Assembly (NCBI GenBank): GCA_009823505.1 | Contig: VZQC01005068.1 | Coordinates: 2,247,852-2,311,851, forward strand | Reading direction: 5' to 3' | DNA from: Rhizomys pruinosus | Lineage: Eukaryota; Chordata; Mammalia; Rodentia; Spalacidae | DNA length: 64,000 nt | Shown here: positions 21,001-31,917 of the stretch, in pieces | Layout of the letters: every line of letters begins with the position of its first letter | Position numbering within the stretch: position 1 is the stretch's first letter | Program-made: the position numbers and the translations under genes | Notes under the pieces: generated by a model | Database searches by the model: none | The model's input: only the letters and a program-made list of their open reading frames with translations | Told to the model about the DNA's origin: nothing

Positions 21001-24000
21001 CTCCTCCTGCTCTGGCCCAGCTTTTTAGGTGATCCCCAGGATGTCAGAATTATTCATCCATTTGCTCTAGATTTTCAAAAGTTGTTTAGAATATAGGTTC
21101 TTGTAATATTCCCAATAATTTTCTTGATCTTTCCTTGTCCGGTTGTGATTCCCTTGTATAATAATTTCCCCTTTTCATCACAATTGTATTGATTTGGAGT
21201 TGTTCCTTCTTTTTTTTGTTCAACTGGGTTATTTTAGAGTCATGTTTATCTATTTTATCGATTTCATAATATTATATCTTTAGAACCCTTTTGGCTTAAT
21301 TGATTTTTGTTGTATTGTTTTTGTGTTTGTTCTCTTTCATTGTTTCTTTCTGCTCTGTTTTTGTGGTATTTTGATCTCGCTTCTTTCTTCCTGTCTGTTG
21401 GCTTTTAGAGGTTCAATCTGTTGTTGCCAAATCTCAAGTTGCTTTGTAGTGTAGTGTAATCATTCACTTGTGTTCTTCTGTTTTCTAATGTAGTGCACCC
21501 AGGGCTACAAATTCCCTCTTGGACTGTCTTTCAAGAGAATCCCACATGGTTTGTTGTGTTGGTATGTCATTGTCCATTCAGTGTCCAGGAATGTTTTTTT
21601 TTTCTTTCTTCTCTTCTTCCGTGACCCATTAATTAGTCAGGAGTGTGTTTTTTAGTCCCAGTTGTTCTTGTAGGTCGGAGGGCTTCGTCTAGTGTTGGTG
21701 TTGAGCTTCATATGCACTGGGTCTGGAAGATGATTGCAGTATTATCACTTCAATCTTTGTTTAGTGTTGTAGAGGTTTGTCTTTGCTGTTCCCACTCGTA
21801 TGAGGTCGATTTTGGAGAATGTTACCGTGGGGTGCTACGTAGAAAGTGTATTCTCTGGTATTGACTGGATTAGCTTTTAGCGGAGTGGGGGGCTCTTTTT
21901 AGAATTTCTTGAGGCCCATTTGTGTGTATCATATCGTCGTTTTCAGTCAGATGTCTCTCTGTTTTATTTTTTGTCCTGTTGACCTATCCAAAGGACTCAG
22001 TGGGGTATTGACGTCCCCTACATTGAGTGTGTGGCTTAGTCTGTGCTTGTGGTCCTGGAGATTGTCTTTATACGTTTTGGTGCACCAGATTTGGGGCATA
22101 TATGTTCATAATTGTGAAATCTTCTTGGTGGATTGTTCCTTTGATGAAAATTGTAATGGCTCTTTGTCTCTTTGATTTCTTTTACTTTTGAAGTCTATTT
22201 TATCTTATATTAAAATAGCAACCCCTGCTTTCTTTTTGGTACCATTTTGCTTGGAATATTTTTTTCCATCCTTTCACTTTAAGGTGGTGCCTGTCTTGAA
22301 GCTAAGATGTGTTTCTTGTAGACAGCATATCGATGGATTCTGTTTCCTAATCCAGTCTCCCAGTCTTGTCTTTTGATTGGGGGAATTTAGTCCATTAATA
22401 TTGTAAGGTTATGACTGATAAGTTGGTTGCTTCCTTTTGCCTTATTATCCATCTGCGGTTTTGATTTAGGTTTCTACTTCTGCAGTTATGCTTTTATTGA
22501 TTTCTCCTTCTAGGTCCTGGGGTTGGTTGCTCCTTTCTTCTGTTCTTTGAATTGCTTCAAGTATTCTCTGAAGGGTTGGTTTTCCGGACATGTAGTCTTT
22601 CAAGTTGTTTATGTCATGGAAGATTTTCTCTCTCCTTCCACTCTGATTGACATTTTTGGCTGGGTATAGTAACCTGGGCTGGCATCCATTGTCCCTCAAC
22701 TGGGAATGCTTTGCTCCAGGTTCTTCTTGCCTTCATCGTTTGCCATGAGGAGTCGTTGTTATTCTGATAGGTTTCCCCTTATAGGTCACTTGTTGTTTTC
22801 CTCTTGTCGCTTTAAAGAATTTTTTCTTTGTTTTGTGGTCTAGCATTTTAACTATGATGTGGCGTGGAGAATTTCTTTTCTGCTTTTGTCTGTTTGGAGT
22901 GTTCTTGTGTTGCTTCTTTGTGGTATTTGGTTTGTCCTTTTTTAGTTTTGGGGAAGTTTTCATCTATTATTCTGTTGAAGATCTGATCAATACCATTCTC
23001 TTGGGATTCTTCTCCTTCCTCTATTCCTATGATGCAGGAGGTTTGATCTTTTCATAGGTCCCACAGCTCCTGGTTTTTGTTCTGTTTGTTGTATTTTTAA
23101 ATTTTTCATATCTTCCCTTGAGGGTTTTTAGTTGTTCTGTGTGTCCTCCCGGTGCTGATATTCTTTGTTTGCTTCCTCCCTTCGTGCTTCTGAGGCTTTT
23201 TTCATTCCTTTCCTCTTGATGGATGGAGTGTTTGATTTTCCTTTTTCCTTTCCTCTTCTGATGTCTTAGTGTTTCTATTTCTTTTGGAGCTTTCGCGATC
23301 TCTTTTTTGTTAGCTCTTTTGTTTGCTGGTTTTTCTTTTTCTTTTTCAGCATGGATCTTTCAGTGTTTCACTCCTTCCGGAGCTTGTCATCTCTCTCTCT
23401 CTCGGTCCTCATTCTCTTTTCTAGTTCTTGAATTTGTTCTTTAGATCTTGTGTTCTTTAAGTATGTTCCCAATTTTGTTTCTGATGTCTGTGTCCTGGGG
23501 CATCCCCAGGGGGATCCCACTGCAGGGTCGTCCATAGGGTTGGTAACGCTTGGCGTGGGATTATCCGGCCCTGTTCCAGTGTAGTCTCTTCTTCGTGAGG
23601 TCCTGGCATATGGGCTTCCCTTGCCTGTATTCCGATGTGAGTCTAAATGCCTCTTTACTTGTGTTGAGGCGGTGCTTTGCTTGCCTCCTTCAGATCCTTC
23701 TTCGTAATCTCAGTTGGCGGGGGTGGGGGGGGGGGGGGGGGGGGGCTTTCTTCTCGCTCTCCCCCTGCCCTTCGCTTGGCTCAGGAGATCTCAAATCTAA
23801 GTCACACAAGGTGCCTTTAATACCGGCTGGGAGGATAACTCCGCCCCACCAGCCACTAGATCTAATCAAGCCAAAGACACACCTTAATCCCAGCTGGGAG
23901 GAAACTCCACCTCACAGCCACAGAGGCCAATCAAACCAAAGACAGCAGGACCAAAGGTCAACAATCAGCTCGCCAAGGACACCCAGTTTCTACCTGTCTC

Positions 24001-24060
24001 CCCTCTTCCTGCCGCTGGGCTCAGGGAGATCTCCTTATTTACTTATTTTTATAAATTATT
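18031..24060 (-). mobile_element. Long L1 (about 6 kb), copy A: 3'UTR, ORF2, ORF1, 5'UTR
   Basis: Antisense L1 read from right to left. The 5'UTR is about 23,520-24,060, with a G-run at 23,727-23,745 and two tandem units. ORF1 is about 22,470-23,500; its C-terminal half shows PRHIIVKM and QQVTYKGKPIR of the ORF1p RNA-binding region, and NCQPRLLYPAK-like sequence follows near 22,680. ORF2 is about 18,380-22,200, with the GDFNTPL-type endonuclease motif near 22,000 and the reverse-transcriptase FADD box near 20,150-20,190. The 3'UTR runs to a T-run at 18,033-18,044. The length fits a full L1, but many frameshifts break both ORFs. Since copy B differs from it mainly by indels, the breaks are probably sequencing errors, and the coding state cannot be judged. 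Confidence 0.85.
23820..23950 (-). repeat. Tandem units in L1 5'UTR, copy A
   Basis: Two copies of a unit containing gctgggaggataactcc and caatcaaaccaaagac. Better preserved at 31,289-31,430 (period 69). Confidence 0.75.
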
Positions 24061-24067
24061 ATTATTA

Positions 24068-24227
24068 TTCATTATTTTTTTTTTTTTTGTCTTTTCGCGG
24101 GTCTCCCTGTAGTCCAGTTGTCCTGGAACTCGCTCTGTAGACCAGGCTGGCCTTGAACTCACAAAGATCCGCCTGCCTCTGCCTCCCAAGTGCTAGGATT
24201 AAAGGCGTGCGCCAGCATGCCAGACTA
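24068..24227 (-). mobile_element. B1 SINE, copy A
   Basis: Reverse B1 with T-run, gtctccctgtag and ttaaaggcgtgcgcc. Same element as 31,548-31,707. Confidence 0.92.
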
Positions 24228-24444
24228 TATTTATTTTTTATGTGTATGAGATAACTGTCTGCATGTAGGTTGGTTTCTTTCACCCGTATCGTGCAAGCCA
24301 TAGGAGTCCGAAGAGGGTGTCGGATTCCCCTGGACACTGGGCGTTAAAGACAGTTTAACTGCCATGTGGGTGCTGGGAAAATCAAACCCGGGTCCTCTGC
24401 AAGAGCAGTTGCACTGCTTAACTGTGAGCCACCCTTCCAGCCCC
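24228..24444 (-). mobile_element. B2 SINE, copy A
   Basis: Reverse B2 with several inserted bases. Same element as 31,708-31,917. Confidence 0.9.
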
Positions 24445-26325
24445 CGAAAAAAGATTTTTTTAATTCATTGTTTTACATATTTTTTTTTGTACAAGTATTA
24501 TTTACAAGTCAAATCTAGACCCGTGTCCCCCTCCCAGCTCCCCCACCCCATCCAGATTCACCCTTTCAATCATTTTGATGCAGTCTTTTCTGTTGGTGGT
24601 GTGTGTTCTTTCCAATATGCATTACTCCCAACAAGAAATGTTTACAACTAGGTTATTGGCACTAGCATCCACAGAAGATGAGGATACCATTCGTCATTTG
24701 TTTTTCTGGGACTGTTTACTTCACTTAACATAATATCTTCCAGTTCCACCACTACCTGCAAAATGTTCATTGCTGCTGTTGTCATTTTTTTTTTTTTTTA
24801 CTTCTGCATAGAGACTCCATGTGAGGATGTACACATTTTTCTCTGTCACTCGTCAGTGAAGGGCATTTGGTTGGTCCCAGCTTTTTGCTATGTATGAGAG
24901 CTGCAATAAACTGGCTGTGCATGTATCTCTGTAGTAGGGTGAGTCTTGTGGGTATTATACCAGGTGAGTGGTATGACTGGGTCAGGTGGTAGGCTCATTT
25001 TGAGTCTTGCAAGGGGTCTCCACATTGCTTTCCACAGTGGTTGTGGTTTACATTCCCACCAGCGGTGGATGAGTGCTACTTATTACTGGTGTGAGTCTCT
25101 TCACTCCATTTTTGAGTGAGTCATTTGTTTTCTTCTTGTTTTTTGAGTAGTTTATATAATTCTGGATGTTAATGCTGTGTCAGATTATCACTGGAAGATT
25201 TCTCTCCACTCTGATAGTTTTCTCTTCACTTCCTTAGCCTTTCTTTTGCTGTACAGAAACTTTGAGTTTGATGAGAGTTCCCACTTGTCAGCTGTTGACC
25301 TTATTTCCTGCCAGCTGCTGTTTTTATTTAGAAAGTCTTTTCCTATGCTATGTCTTATAGTTGCTACCAACTTTTTTCTTCTATCACTTTAAGTTTCAGT
25401 TTCAGCTTCAGTGAGGGTCTTTGATCCATTTGGAATTGATTTTTGTTCAGGGTGAGGTAGAGGGTAGAGGGTTTAATTTGTTCTTCTACATATGGGTGAT
25501 CCATTTTGGCCAGCACCATTTGCCGAAGATGCTATCGTTTCCTCCAAGAGCTTTTTGGCCCCTTATCGAATACGAGATGGCTGATGGAAATGTATTGAGC
25601 TCAAGTTTGATCTTCAAATTTTGTTCACTGGTCAACGGCCTATTTTTGTGCCTAGTACCAGGCTGTCTTTTATGACTATAGCAACTTGTAATAAGCTTGA
25701 GTCTCTGGTAAGGTGATCCCCCCTGTATTACATTTTTCACTCAGGGTTACTTTAACCATTTGGGATCTTTTACTCTTTCTGTATGAATTTAAGGATTTTT
25801 TTTTCAAGTCTGTGAAGAAAACTCATGGGGATTTTAAAAGGATTGCATTGAATTTGTATATTATTTGGTTACGAATGGACATTTTTACTATATTAATTTT
25901 TCTAATCCATGAGCATGGGAGGTTTTTCCATCTTTTGATGTCATCTTTTAATCTCCTTTTTCAGGGGTTTAAAATTTTTGTTGGTGAGTTTGTCTTTGTT
26001 GTTCAGTTTTTTTTTGTTTTTTTTTTTTTTTTTTTTTTTTTTTTAGGCTATTGTGAATGGGAAGGTCTCCATTCTTATTTGCTTGTTGTTGGGTAAATTA
26101 AGAAGGCTTACTATTTCTTGTTGGTGGTAAGAAATTTTTCTAGGTTATTTTTGATCGTGCACTTTACTGAAAATCAATTATTTCTAGAAGTGTTTTGGTG
26201 AAGTTTTGAGCATCCCACAGGTAAACTATCATCATTTCATCTGCAAACAGGGCTAGTTTGACTTCCTCATTTTCACATTAGTACTCATTTAATGTCTCTT
26301 TCTTGCCTTATTGCCCTAGCACGCA
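24445..26325 (-). mobile_element. 5'-truncated L1, copy A
   Basis: Antisense L1 with its own 3'UTR at the left (tctagacccgtgtccccc), the ORF2 C-terminal region (24,700-25,100) and reverse transcriptase upstream (the FADD box lies antisense near 26,220-26,250). It stops at about 26,325, where plus-strand L1 begins. Its 3'UTR type differs from that of the nested L1 at 26,736. Confidence 0.85.
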
Positions 26326-26410
26326 TTTGCAGTGGTAAAGAAGATGACCATCATGAACCTTTTGCAGGTAACTGGATGGAACTTGAAGCCATTATGCTAA
26401 GTGAAGTAAA

Positions 26411-26592
26411 AGTACTCAAGCCAGGCGGGTGGTGCTACGCTTTAATCCTAGCAACTGTTTGGGAGGCAGAGGCAGGTGTGGATCTTTGTGATGGTTCAGG
26501 CCAGTGCGGTCTTCAGAGCTGAGTTCCAGGACAGCTTGGGACTACAGGAGAAACCTGTCTCGAAAAGACAAAAAAAAAAAAAAAAAAAAAGT
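26411..26592 (+). mobile_element. B1 SINE in L1 ORF2 end, copy A
   Basis: Noisy B1 with poly-A 26,572-26,590. Same insertion as 33,862-34,025, where the TSD agtcctcaa is clear. Confidence 0.9.
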
Positions 26593-26735
26593 CCCAAAAA
26601 CACAAACAGGGAACTGGTTTCCTCATTTGTGGAATGCTTAGTTACCAATTCCAAGTTGAAAAGCAAGCTGACAACGTTTATCCTTTCATATTTCTTTCTA
26701 TCTAAAGCAACTGTGTCATGTTATAATGTGAAACC

Positions 26736-27290
26736 TCTTTTTTTCATTATGATGTCTTGTGTTTTAATACATATTTTTCATTTCTGTTTCAGGCAAATTC
26801 CCCTATCCCTTCCCCCAACCTACCCCATCCCATCCCAAGATCATTGCATTCTTGCACATTAACTGTCCTGCCATCTTTCTCTCAGTCTTTTTTTTGTGCT
26901 TCGAATTCACATTTCCTCCATTAATTTCATACCATAACATGGATACATTACTCTCCACATATTACAGGTATTACAGACGTCTGAAATAATGGGTAAAGAT
27001 TAAAACTAACCAGAGAGATTCACATTATAAACACATAGTTGCTTTCACGATAAAAAAAATATAACCATAATTGTCTGTTCAGTTGCTTTTGATCTGGGGT
27101 CTTTGGTGTTAGCATCCACAAATGAGGGAAAACCTTTTTTCTCTGTTTGTCTTTTGTTGGACTGTGTTACACTTCACTAAGCATGAATGTGGGCTGTTCA
27201 AAGTCCATCCATTTACCTGCAAAGCTCATCATGCCATCTTTCTTTCACTGCTGAATAGTACATCCATTCGTGTAGATGTACCACAGTGAA
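26736..27290 (-). mobile_element. Nested L1 3' end, copy A
   Basis: Antisense L1 3'UTR and ORF2 C-terminus: T-run at the left, the reverse complement of the actgagagaaagatg... 3'UTR block, then the reverse of TMEYYAAV-type sequence near 27,250-27,285. Inserted in the 3'UTR of the plus-strand L1. Confidence 0.82.
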
Positions 27291-27770
27291 GCCCTAGAAT
27301 TAAAACTAGGCCCATTACTTTCAGACATTGGTACTTAATAATGTATATGGAGTATGAAAGTTTATATTCCTATTTTGAGTAATATAAAATTAAAAGAAAA
27401 GTGAACTCGTAACATATATCAGAGTTAACATTATAGTTTTTCCTGGAGGACAAAATTCTGGTACATATATGCACAATATATGGGCATTATTTGGAGCAAT
27501 TAAATTGGGAGGAACCACAACACATAAGAACTGGGGTCAAAGAACAGGACTGTAGAGGGTAAATTCTGCCCCAAACAAATAAACCTTCTATGTAGAGAAA
27601 AACTTTTTAAAAGACTGAGAGAAAGATCAGGTGTAGCATAGTGTGGCATGCATTACTGGGTGGATGTGGGAGGATGGGTGGGAGGAAGGGAAAGGTTGAA
27701 TATGTCTAATTGAACTGAAAAATGTCTGAAATATACAAAACATTAATAAATATATATTTAAAAACTCCTT

Positions 27771-28220
27771 TTGCTTGCCTGTTTCAGAATCTTTAATGTT
27801 ACTGAAAAATAAAAGAATAAAACAGATTCTCTTTCAAAATACACTTCTACTAACTACCATTTCAAGCAATCAGGGTGGAAGCTTTGAAAATGTTCTATTG
27901 TACCCTCATGAATTCCCCAATGTTTCTCCTAAATATTTTCAGTAAGCTAGAAGTTGAAAGCGAGGCTGAAGAGAATGGCTGGGCAAAGACGCCACTGCTG
28001 CTGTTTGCAGAGATCCCTGCTTTGGTTCCCAGCACCACATGGCAACTAACAATTATCTAACTCCAATTCCAAGGGCCTCATATGCCTTTTGCCTGGGCCC
28101 CTTCCAGCATGCTTGCATACATGTGGTGCACATACAAAACATGTAGGAAAAACACATTCCACAAATAGATAATAAATAAGTAAATCTTCAAAAGTTGACA
28201 AGGCAAAAAAAGTCCATAAT
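27771..28220. other. L1 flank with old B2/B3 SINE (27,985-28,185), copy A
   Basis: Begins with single-copy sequence (cttgcctgtttcagaatc...). An old plus-strand B2/B3 follows: cagagatccctgctttggttcccagcacc to aataaataagtaaatc. Confidence 0.7.
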
Positions 28221-28225
28221 CTACT

Positions 28226-28650
28226 TGTTTTGGTTTGTCTTCCATTGCTGTGACAAAACCTCTGGGGACCGACACCAACTTGGGGAGGAAAGGGTTTATT
28301 CAGCCAACATTCTCCTGGGTGGAGTTCATCACTCAGGAGCCCAAGGCAGGAAACTCAGGGCAGGCAACCCATGGAGGCAGGAGCTTGAAGGACAAGAATG
28401 GAGATGTGCTGCTTTTCACTGGCTGCTCCCTGCTGCTCCATGCCAACCTCCCTCTTATACTATACACACACCCAACCGCCCAGGGTGCACCACTCAAATT
28501 GTGGGCCAGCCCCCCCTCCACTGCTCGACCATCAAGACATATACTCCACAGGTGTGGCCACAGGCCAATCCAAAGGCAGCCAATTCCCCAGTTGAGGCTC
28601 CCTCAAACCCAGGTGTGTCCAAGTTGACACTAAAGCTATTCAGCAACACA
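28226..28650 (-). mobile_element. MaLR-type solo LTR, copy A
   Basis: Reverse-oriented LTR of the same family as the LTRs at 48,802 and 50,320: ttccattgctgtgacaaaac, gaggaaagggtttattcagc (reverse of the polyadenylation region), tgaggctccctcaaacccaggtgtgtc. No internal region is attached. Confidence 0.75.
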
Positions 28651-29224
28651 TACTCTTGAATGAAAAATTCTAACCAGCAATTAAAGTGAATGATGGCAAA
28701 TAAGCATTTTCTGAAAAGTACCCTTCCAAGAATCCATGATGTAAAAGGCAAAGTCACATGGTCAAAGTCTATAAAAAAAGGAATTTCTTTAGCATCAAGT
28801 GATTACATGTCCATCTCTATACTGTACCCTTACTAACTAATCTCAAATTCTGGAGCCTTGTGAGGTTAAGAATAGGACTAGATGGGAAAAGCAAACAGAC
28901 ACATTAGGAAAATCATTTTAGACTTTCTCCTCCTTTCTCCTAATGAACTGAGAACAGAGAAATGACAATCAATTACTATAGGGCAGCTGTAATATTATAC
29001 AGCCCAGGACCAGCCTCCACCTCAGTATGGAGCTGAGGGATACCTGGAATTTTGATCCTCCTGCCTCACTCCCAGCGGACAGCACAGGGAATACCACCAC
29101 TTCCAGCTTTCAATGAGTTCCTGGGATAACCCATGGCTCTCATGGCATGACTAAGGTAAGCACGTGTACACAACTAAACTACAGTCCAGTCACCTGTAAT
29201 TAACATGAACACGTTTTTTCTTGT
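28651..29224. other. Flanking DNA, copy A
   Basis: Mostly single-copy. 28,990-29,115 holds an old reverse B1-like piece and the next 60 bp an ID-like piece; both are clearer at 36,355-36,560. Confidence 0.6.
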
Positions 29225-29405
29225 AAGAAGCCGTTTGCAGTATGGTGGTCGATGCCTTTATCCCAGCACTCAGGAGGAGCAGAGGCAGGCAGACTCTGTG
29301 AGTTGCAAGAGGCCAGCCTGTCTACATAGTAAGTTCCAAGGACACCGGAGGACGTTACAGATGCGACTCCGAGTGCAAAAAAGTACAAAACAAAAAAAAA
29401 GGCGT
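29225..29405 (+). mobile_element. B1 SINE, corrupted, ends at the junction N
   Basis: Same B1 as 36,610-36,760 but with many indels (ggtggtcgatgcctttatccc, acaccggaggacgttacag). Copy A ends here. Confidence 0.8.
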
Positions 29406-29406
29406 N
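29406..29406. other. Single N: join between copies A and B
   Basis: A lone N separates the end of copy A from sequence matching about 21,937, so the window jumps back by about 7.4 kb. Confidence 0.95.
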
Positions 29407-31547
29407 GCTTTTCAGTTCAGAGTGTCTCTCTGTTTTATTTTTTTGTCCTGTTGACCTATCCAAAGGATCTAGTGGGGTATTGAAGTCTCCCACTTGAGGG
29501 TGCTGGCGTTAGTCTGTGACTTGTGGTCCTGAGAATTGTCTTTATAAAGTTTTGGTGCACCAGAATTGGGGCATATATGTTCATAATTGTGAAATCTTCT
29601 TGGTGGATTGTTCCTTTGATGAAAATGTAATGGCCTTCTTTGTCTCTTCTGATTTCTTTTACTTTGAAGTCTATTTTATCCGATATTAGAAATAGCAACA
29701 CCTGCTTCTTTTTGGTACCATTTGCTGGAATAGTTTTTTTCCATCCTTCACCTTTAAGGTGGTGCCTGTCCTTGAAGATAAGATGTGTTTCTTGTAGAAC
29801 AGCATATCGATGGATTCTGTTTCCTAATCCAGTCTCCCAGTCTGTGTCTTTTGATTGGGGGAATTAGTCCATTAATATTGTAAGGTTATGACTGATAGGT
29901 TGTTTCTTCCTTTTGCCTTATTATCCATTGCGGTTTTGATTTAGGTTTCTACTTCTGCAGTTATGCTTTTATTGATTTCTCCTTCTAGGTACCTGGGGTT
30001 GGTTTGCTCCTTCTTCTGTTCTTTGAATTGCTTCAAGTATTCTCTGAAGGGTTGGTTTTCCGGACAGTGTAGTCTTTCAAGTTGTTTATGTCATGGAAGA
30101 TTTTCCTCTCTCCTTCCACTATGATTGACATTTTTGCTGGGTATAGTAACCTGGGCTGGCATCCATTGTCCCTCAACACTGGGAATGCTTTGCTCCAGGT
30201 TCTTCTTGCCTTCATCGTTTGCCATGAGAAGTTCGTTGTATTCTGATAGGTTCCCTTATAGGTCACTTGTTGTTTTCCTCTTGTCGCTTTAAGAATTTTT
30301 TCTTTGTTTTGGGTCTAGCATTTTAACTATGATGTGGCGTGGAGAATTTCTTTGCTGATCTGTCTGTTTGGAGTTCGTGTTGCTTCTTGTTGGTATTGGT
30401 TTTGTCCTTTTTTAGTTGTGGGGAAGTTTTCATCTATTATTCTGTTGAAGATCTGATCAATACCATTCTCTTGGGATTCTTCTCTCTCATTATTCCTATG
30501 ATGGGAGGTTTGATCTTTTCATAGGTCCCACAGCCCTGGGTTGTTCTGTTTGTTGTATTTTAAATTTTTCATAATTATCTTCCCTTGAGGTTTTTAGTTG
30601 TTCTGTGTGTGTCCTCCGGTCTGATTTCTTTGTTCTGCTTCCTCCCATTCTGCTTCTGAGGCTTTTTTCATTCCTTTCCTCTTGAATGGATGAGTGTTTG
30701 ATTTCCTTTTTCCTTTCCTCTTCTGATTTCTTTAGTGTTTCTATTTCTTTTGGAGCTTCTCGATCTCTTTTTGTTAGCTCTTTTGTTGCTGGTTGTTTCT
30801 TTTCTTTTTCAGCATGGGATCGTTTTCATCGTTTCTACTGTCCTTCCGGAGCTTGTCATTCTCTCTCTCTCTCGGTCCTCATTCCTCTTTTCTTAGTTTC
30901 TTAATTTGTTGCTTTATTGATCTTGTGTTCTTTAAGTATGTTCCCAATTGTGTTTCTGATGCTGTGTCCTGGGGCATCCCCAGGGGGATCCCCACTGCAG
31001 GAGTCGTCCATAGGTTTGGTAACGCTTGGCGTGGGATTATCCGCCCCTTTCCAGTGTTAGTCTCTTCCTTGTGATCCTGGCATATGGGCTTCCCCTGCCT
31101 GTATTCCGATGTGAGTCTAAATGCCTCTCTGTGTTGAAGGCGGTGCTGTTTGCTTGCCTCCTTCAGATCCTTCTTCGTAATCTCAGTTGGCTGGGGGGGG
31201 GGGGGGGGGGCTTCCTTTCAGCCCGCCCTGCACCTTGCCGCTGGGCTCAGGAGATCTCAAATCTCGAAAGAGTCACACAAGCGTGCCTTTAATACCGGCT
31301 GGGAGGATAACTCCGCCCCCACAGCCACTAGATCTAATCAAGCCAAAGATCACACCTTTAATCCCAGCTGGGAGGATAACTCCAACCTCACAGCCACAGA
31401 GGCCAATCAAACCAAAGACAGCAGGACCAAAGGATCAACAATCAGCTCGCCAAGACACCCAGTTCCTACCTGTCTCCCCCTCTTCCTGCCGCTGGGCTCA
31501 GGAGATCTCCTTATTTACTTATTTTTATAAATTATTATTATTATTAT
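29407..31547 (-). mobile_element. L1 5' half, copy B: endonuclease, ORF1, 5'UTR
   Basis: Repeats 21,937-24,060. The antisense starts inside the ORF2 endonuclease domain (GDFNTPLDPLDRS at 29,450-29,490). ORF1 sequence includes the region around 30,033-30,266 (CQPRLLYPAK). The 5'UTR has a G-run at 31,192-31,210 and ends near 31,535. ORFs are broken by indels at positions that differ from copy A, which supports read error as the cause. Confidence 0.85.
31289..31430 (-). repeat. 69-bp tandem repeat in L1 5'UTR
   Basis: ctgggaggataactcc starts at 31,299 and again at 31,368, and the flanks align (agccactagatctaatcaagccaaag / agccacagaggccaatcaaaccaaag). Tandem monomers in the L1 5'UTR act as promoter units in mouse L1s. 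Here there are two diverged units. Confidence 0.8.
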
Positions 31548-31707
31548 TATTTTTTTTTTTTTTGTCTTTTCGAGACAGGGTCTCCCTGTAGTCCCAGCTG
31601 TCCTGGAACTCGCTCTGTAGACCAGGCTGGCCTTGAACTCACAAAGATCCGCCTGCCTCTGCCTCCCAAGTGCTAGGATTAAAGGCGTGCGCCAGCATGC
31701 CCGACTA
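31548..31707 (-). mobile_element. B1 SINE, copy B
   Basis: Full reverse B1 close to consensus, just outside the 5' end of the L1. Confidence 0.94.
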
Positions 31708-31917
31708 TTATTATTTTTTATGTGTATGAGTATACTGTCTGCATGTAGGTTGGTGCACCCGTATCGTGCAATGCCATAGAGGTCAGAAGAGGGTGTCGGA
31801 TTCCCCTGGAACTGGCGTTAAAGACAGTTTAACTGCCATGTGGGTGCTGGAAATCAAACCCGGGTCCTCTGCAAGAGCAGTTGGCACTCTTAACTGCTGA
31901 GCCACCTCTCCAGCCCC
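31708..31917 (-). mobile_element. B2 SINE, copy B
   Basis: Reverse B2 ending in ccacctctccagcccc. Near-clean counterpart of 24,228-24,444. Confidence 0.93.

Larger units (their letters stand above)
26326..27770 (+). mobile_element. Plus-strand L1 3' part, interrupted, copy A
   Basis: Resumes with gtggtaaagaagatgaccatc and encodes the ORF2 end (GNWMELEAIMLSEVK at about 26,363-26,410), then 3'UTR. It is interrupted by a B1 (26,411-26,592) and by a minus-strand L1 (26,736-27,290). It ends near 27,770 after gactgagagaaag and an AT-rich tail. Confidence 0.82.

Noticed and set aside
18031..24060. Active full-length L1
   Set aside because: Length and domain order fit, but both ORFs are broken in this sequence and its quality is too poor to decide.
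23550..24140. 196-codon plus-strand frame with a Gly run
   Set aside because: Antisense of the L1 5'UTR; the Gly run is the G homopolymer and the end is a B1.
24445..27770. A single twin-primed L1 with its inverted part at 24,445-26,325
   Set aside because: The minus part has its own 3'UTR and overlaps the ORF2 end present in the plus part, so two elements are needed.
28195..28659. 154-codon frame and its 130-codon overlap
   Set aside because: Lies in a reverse MaLR LTR; disrupted differently in copies B and C.
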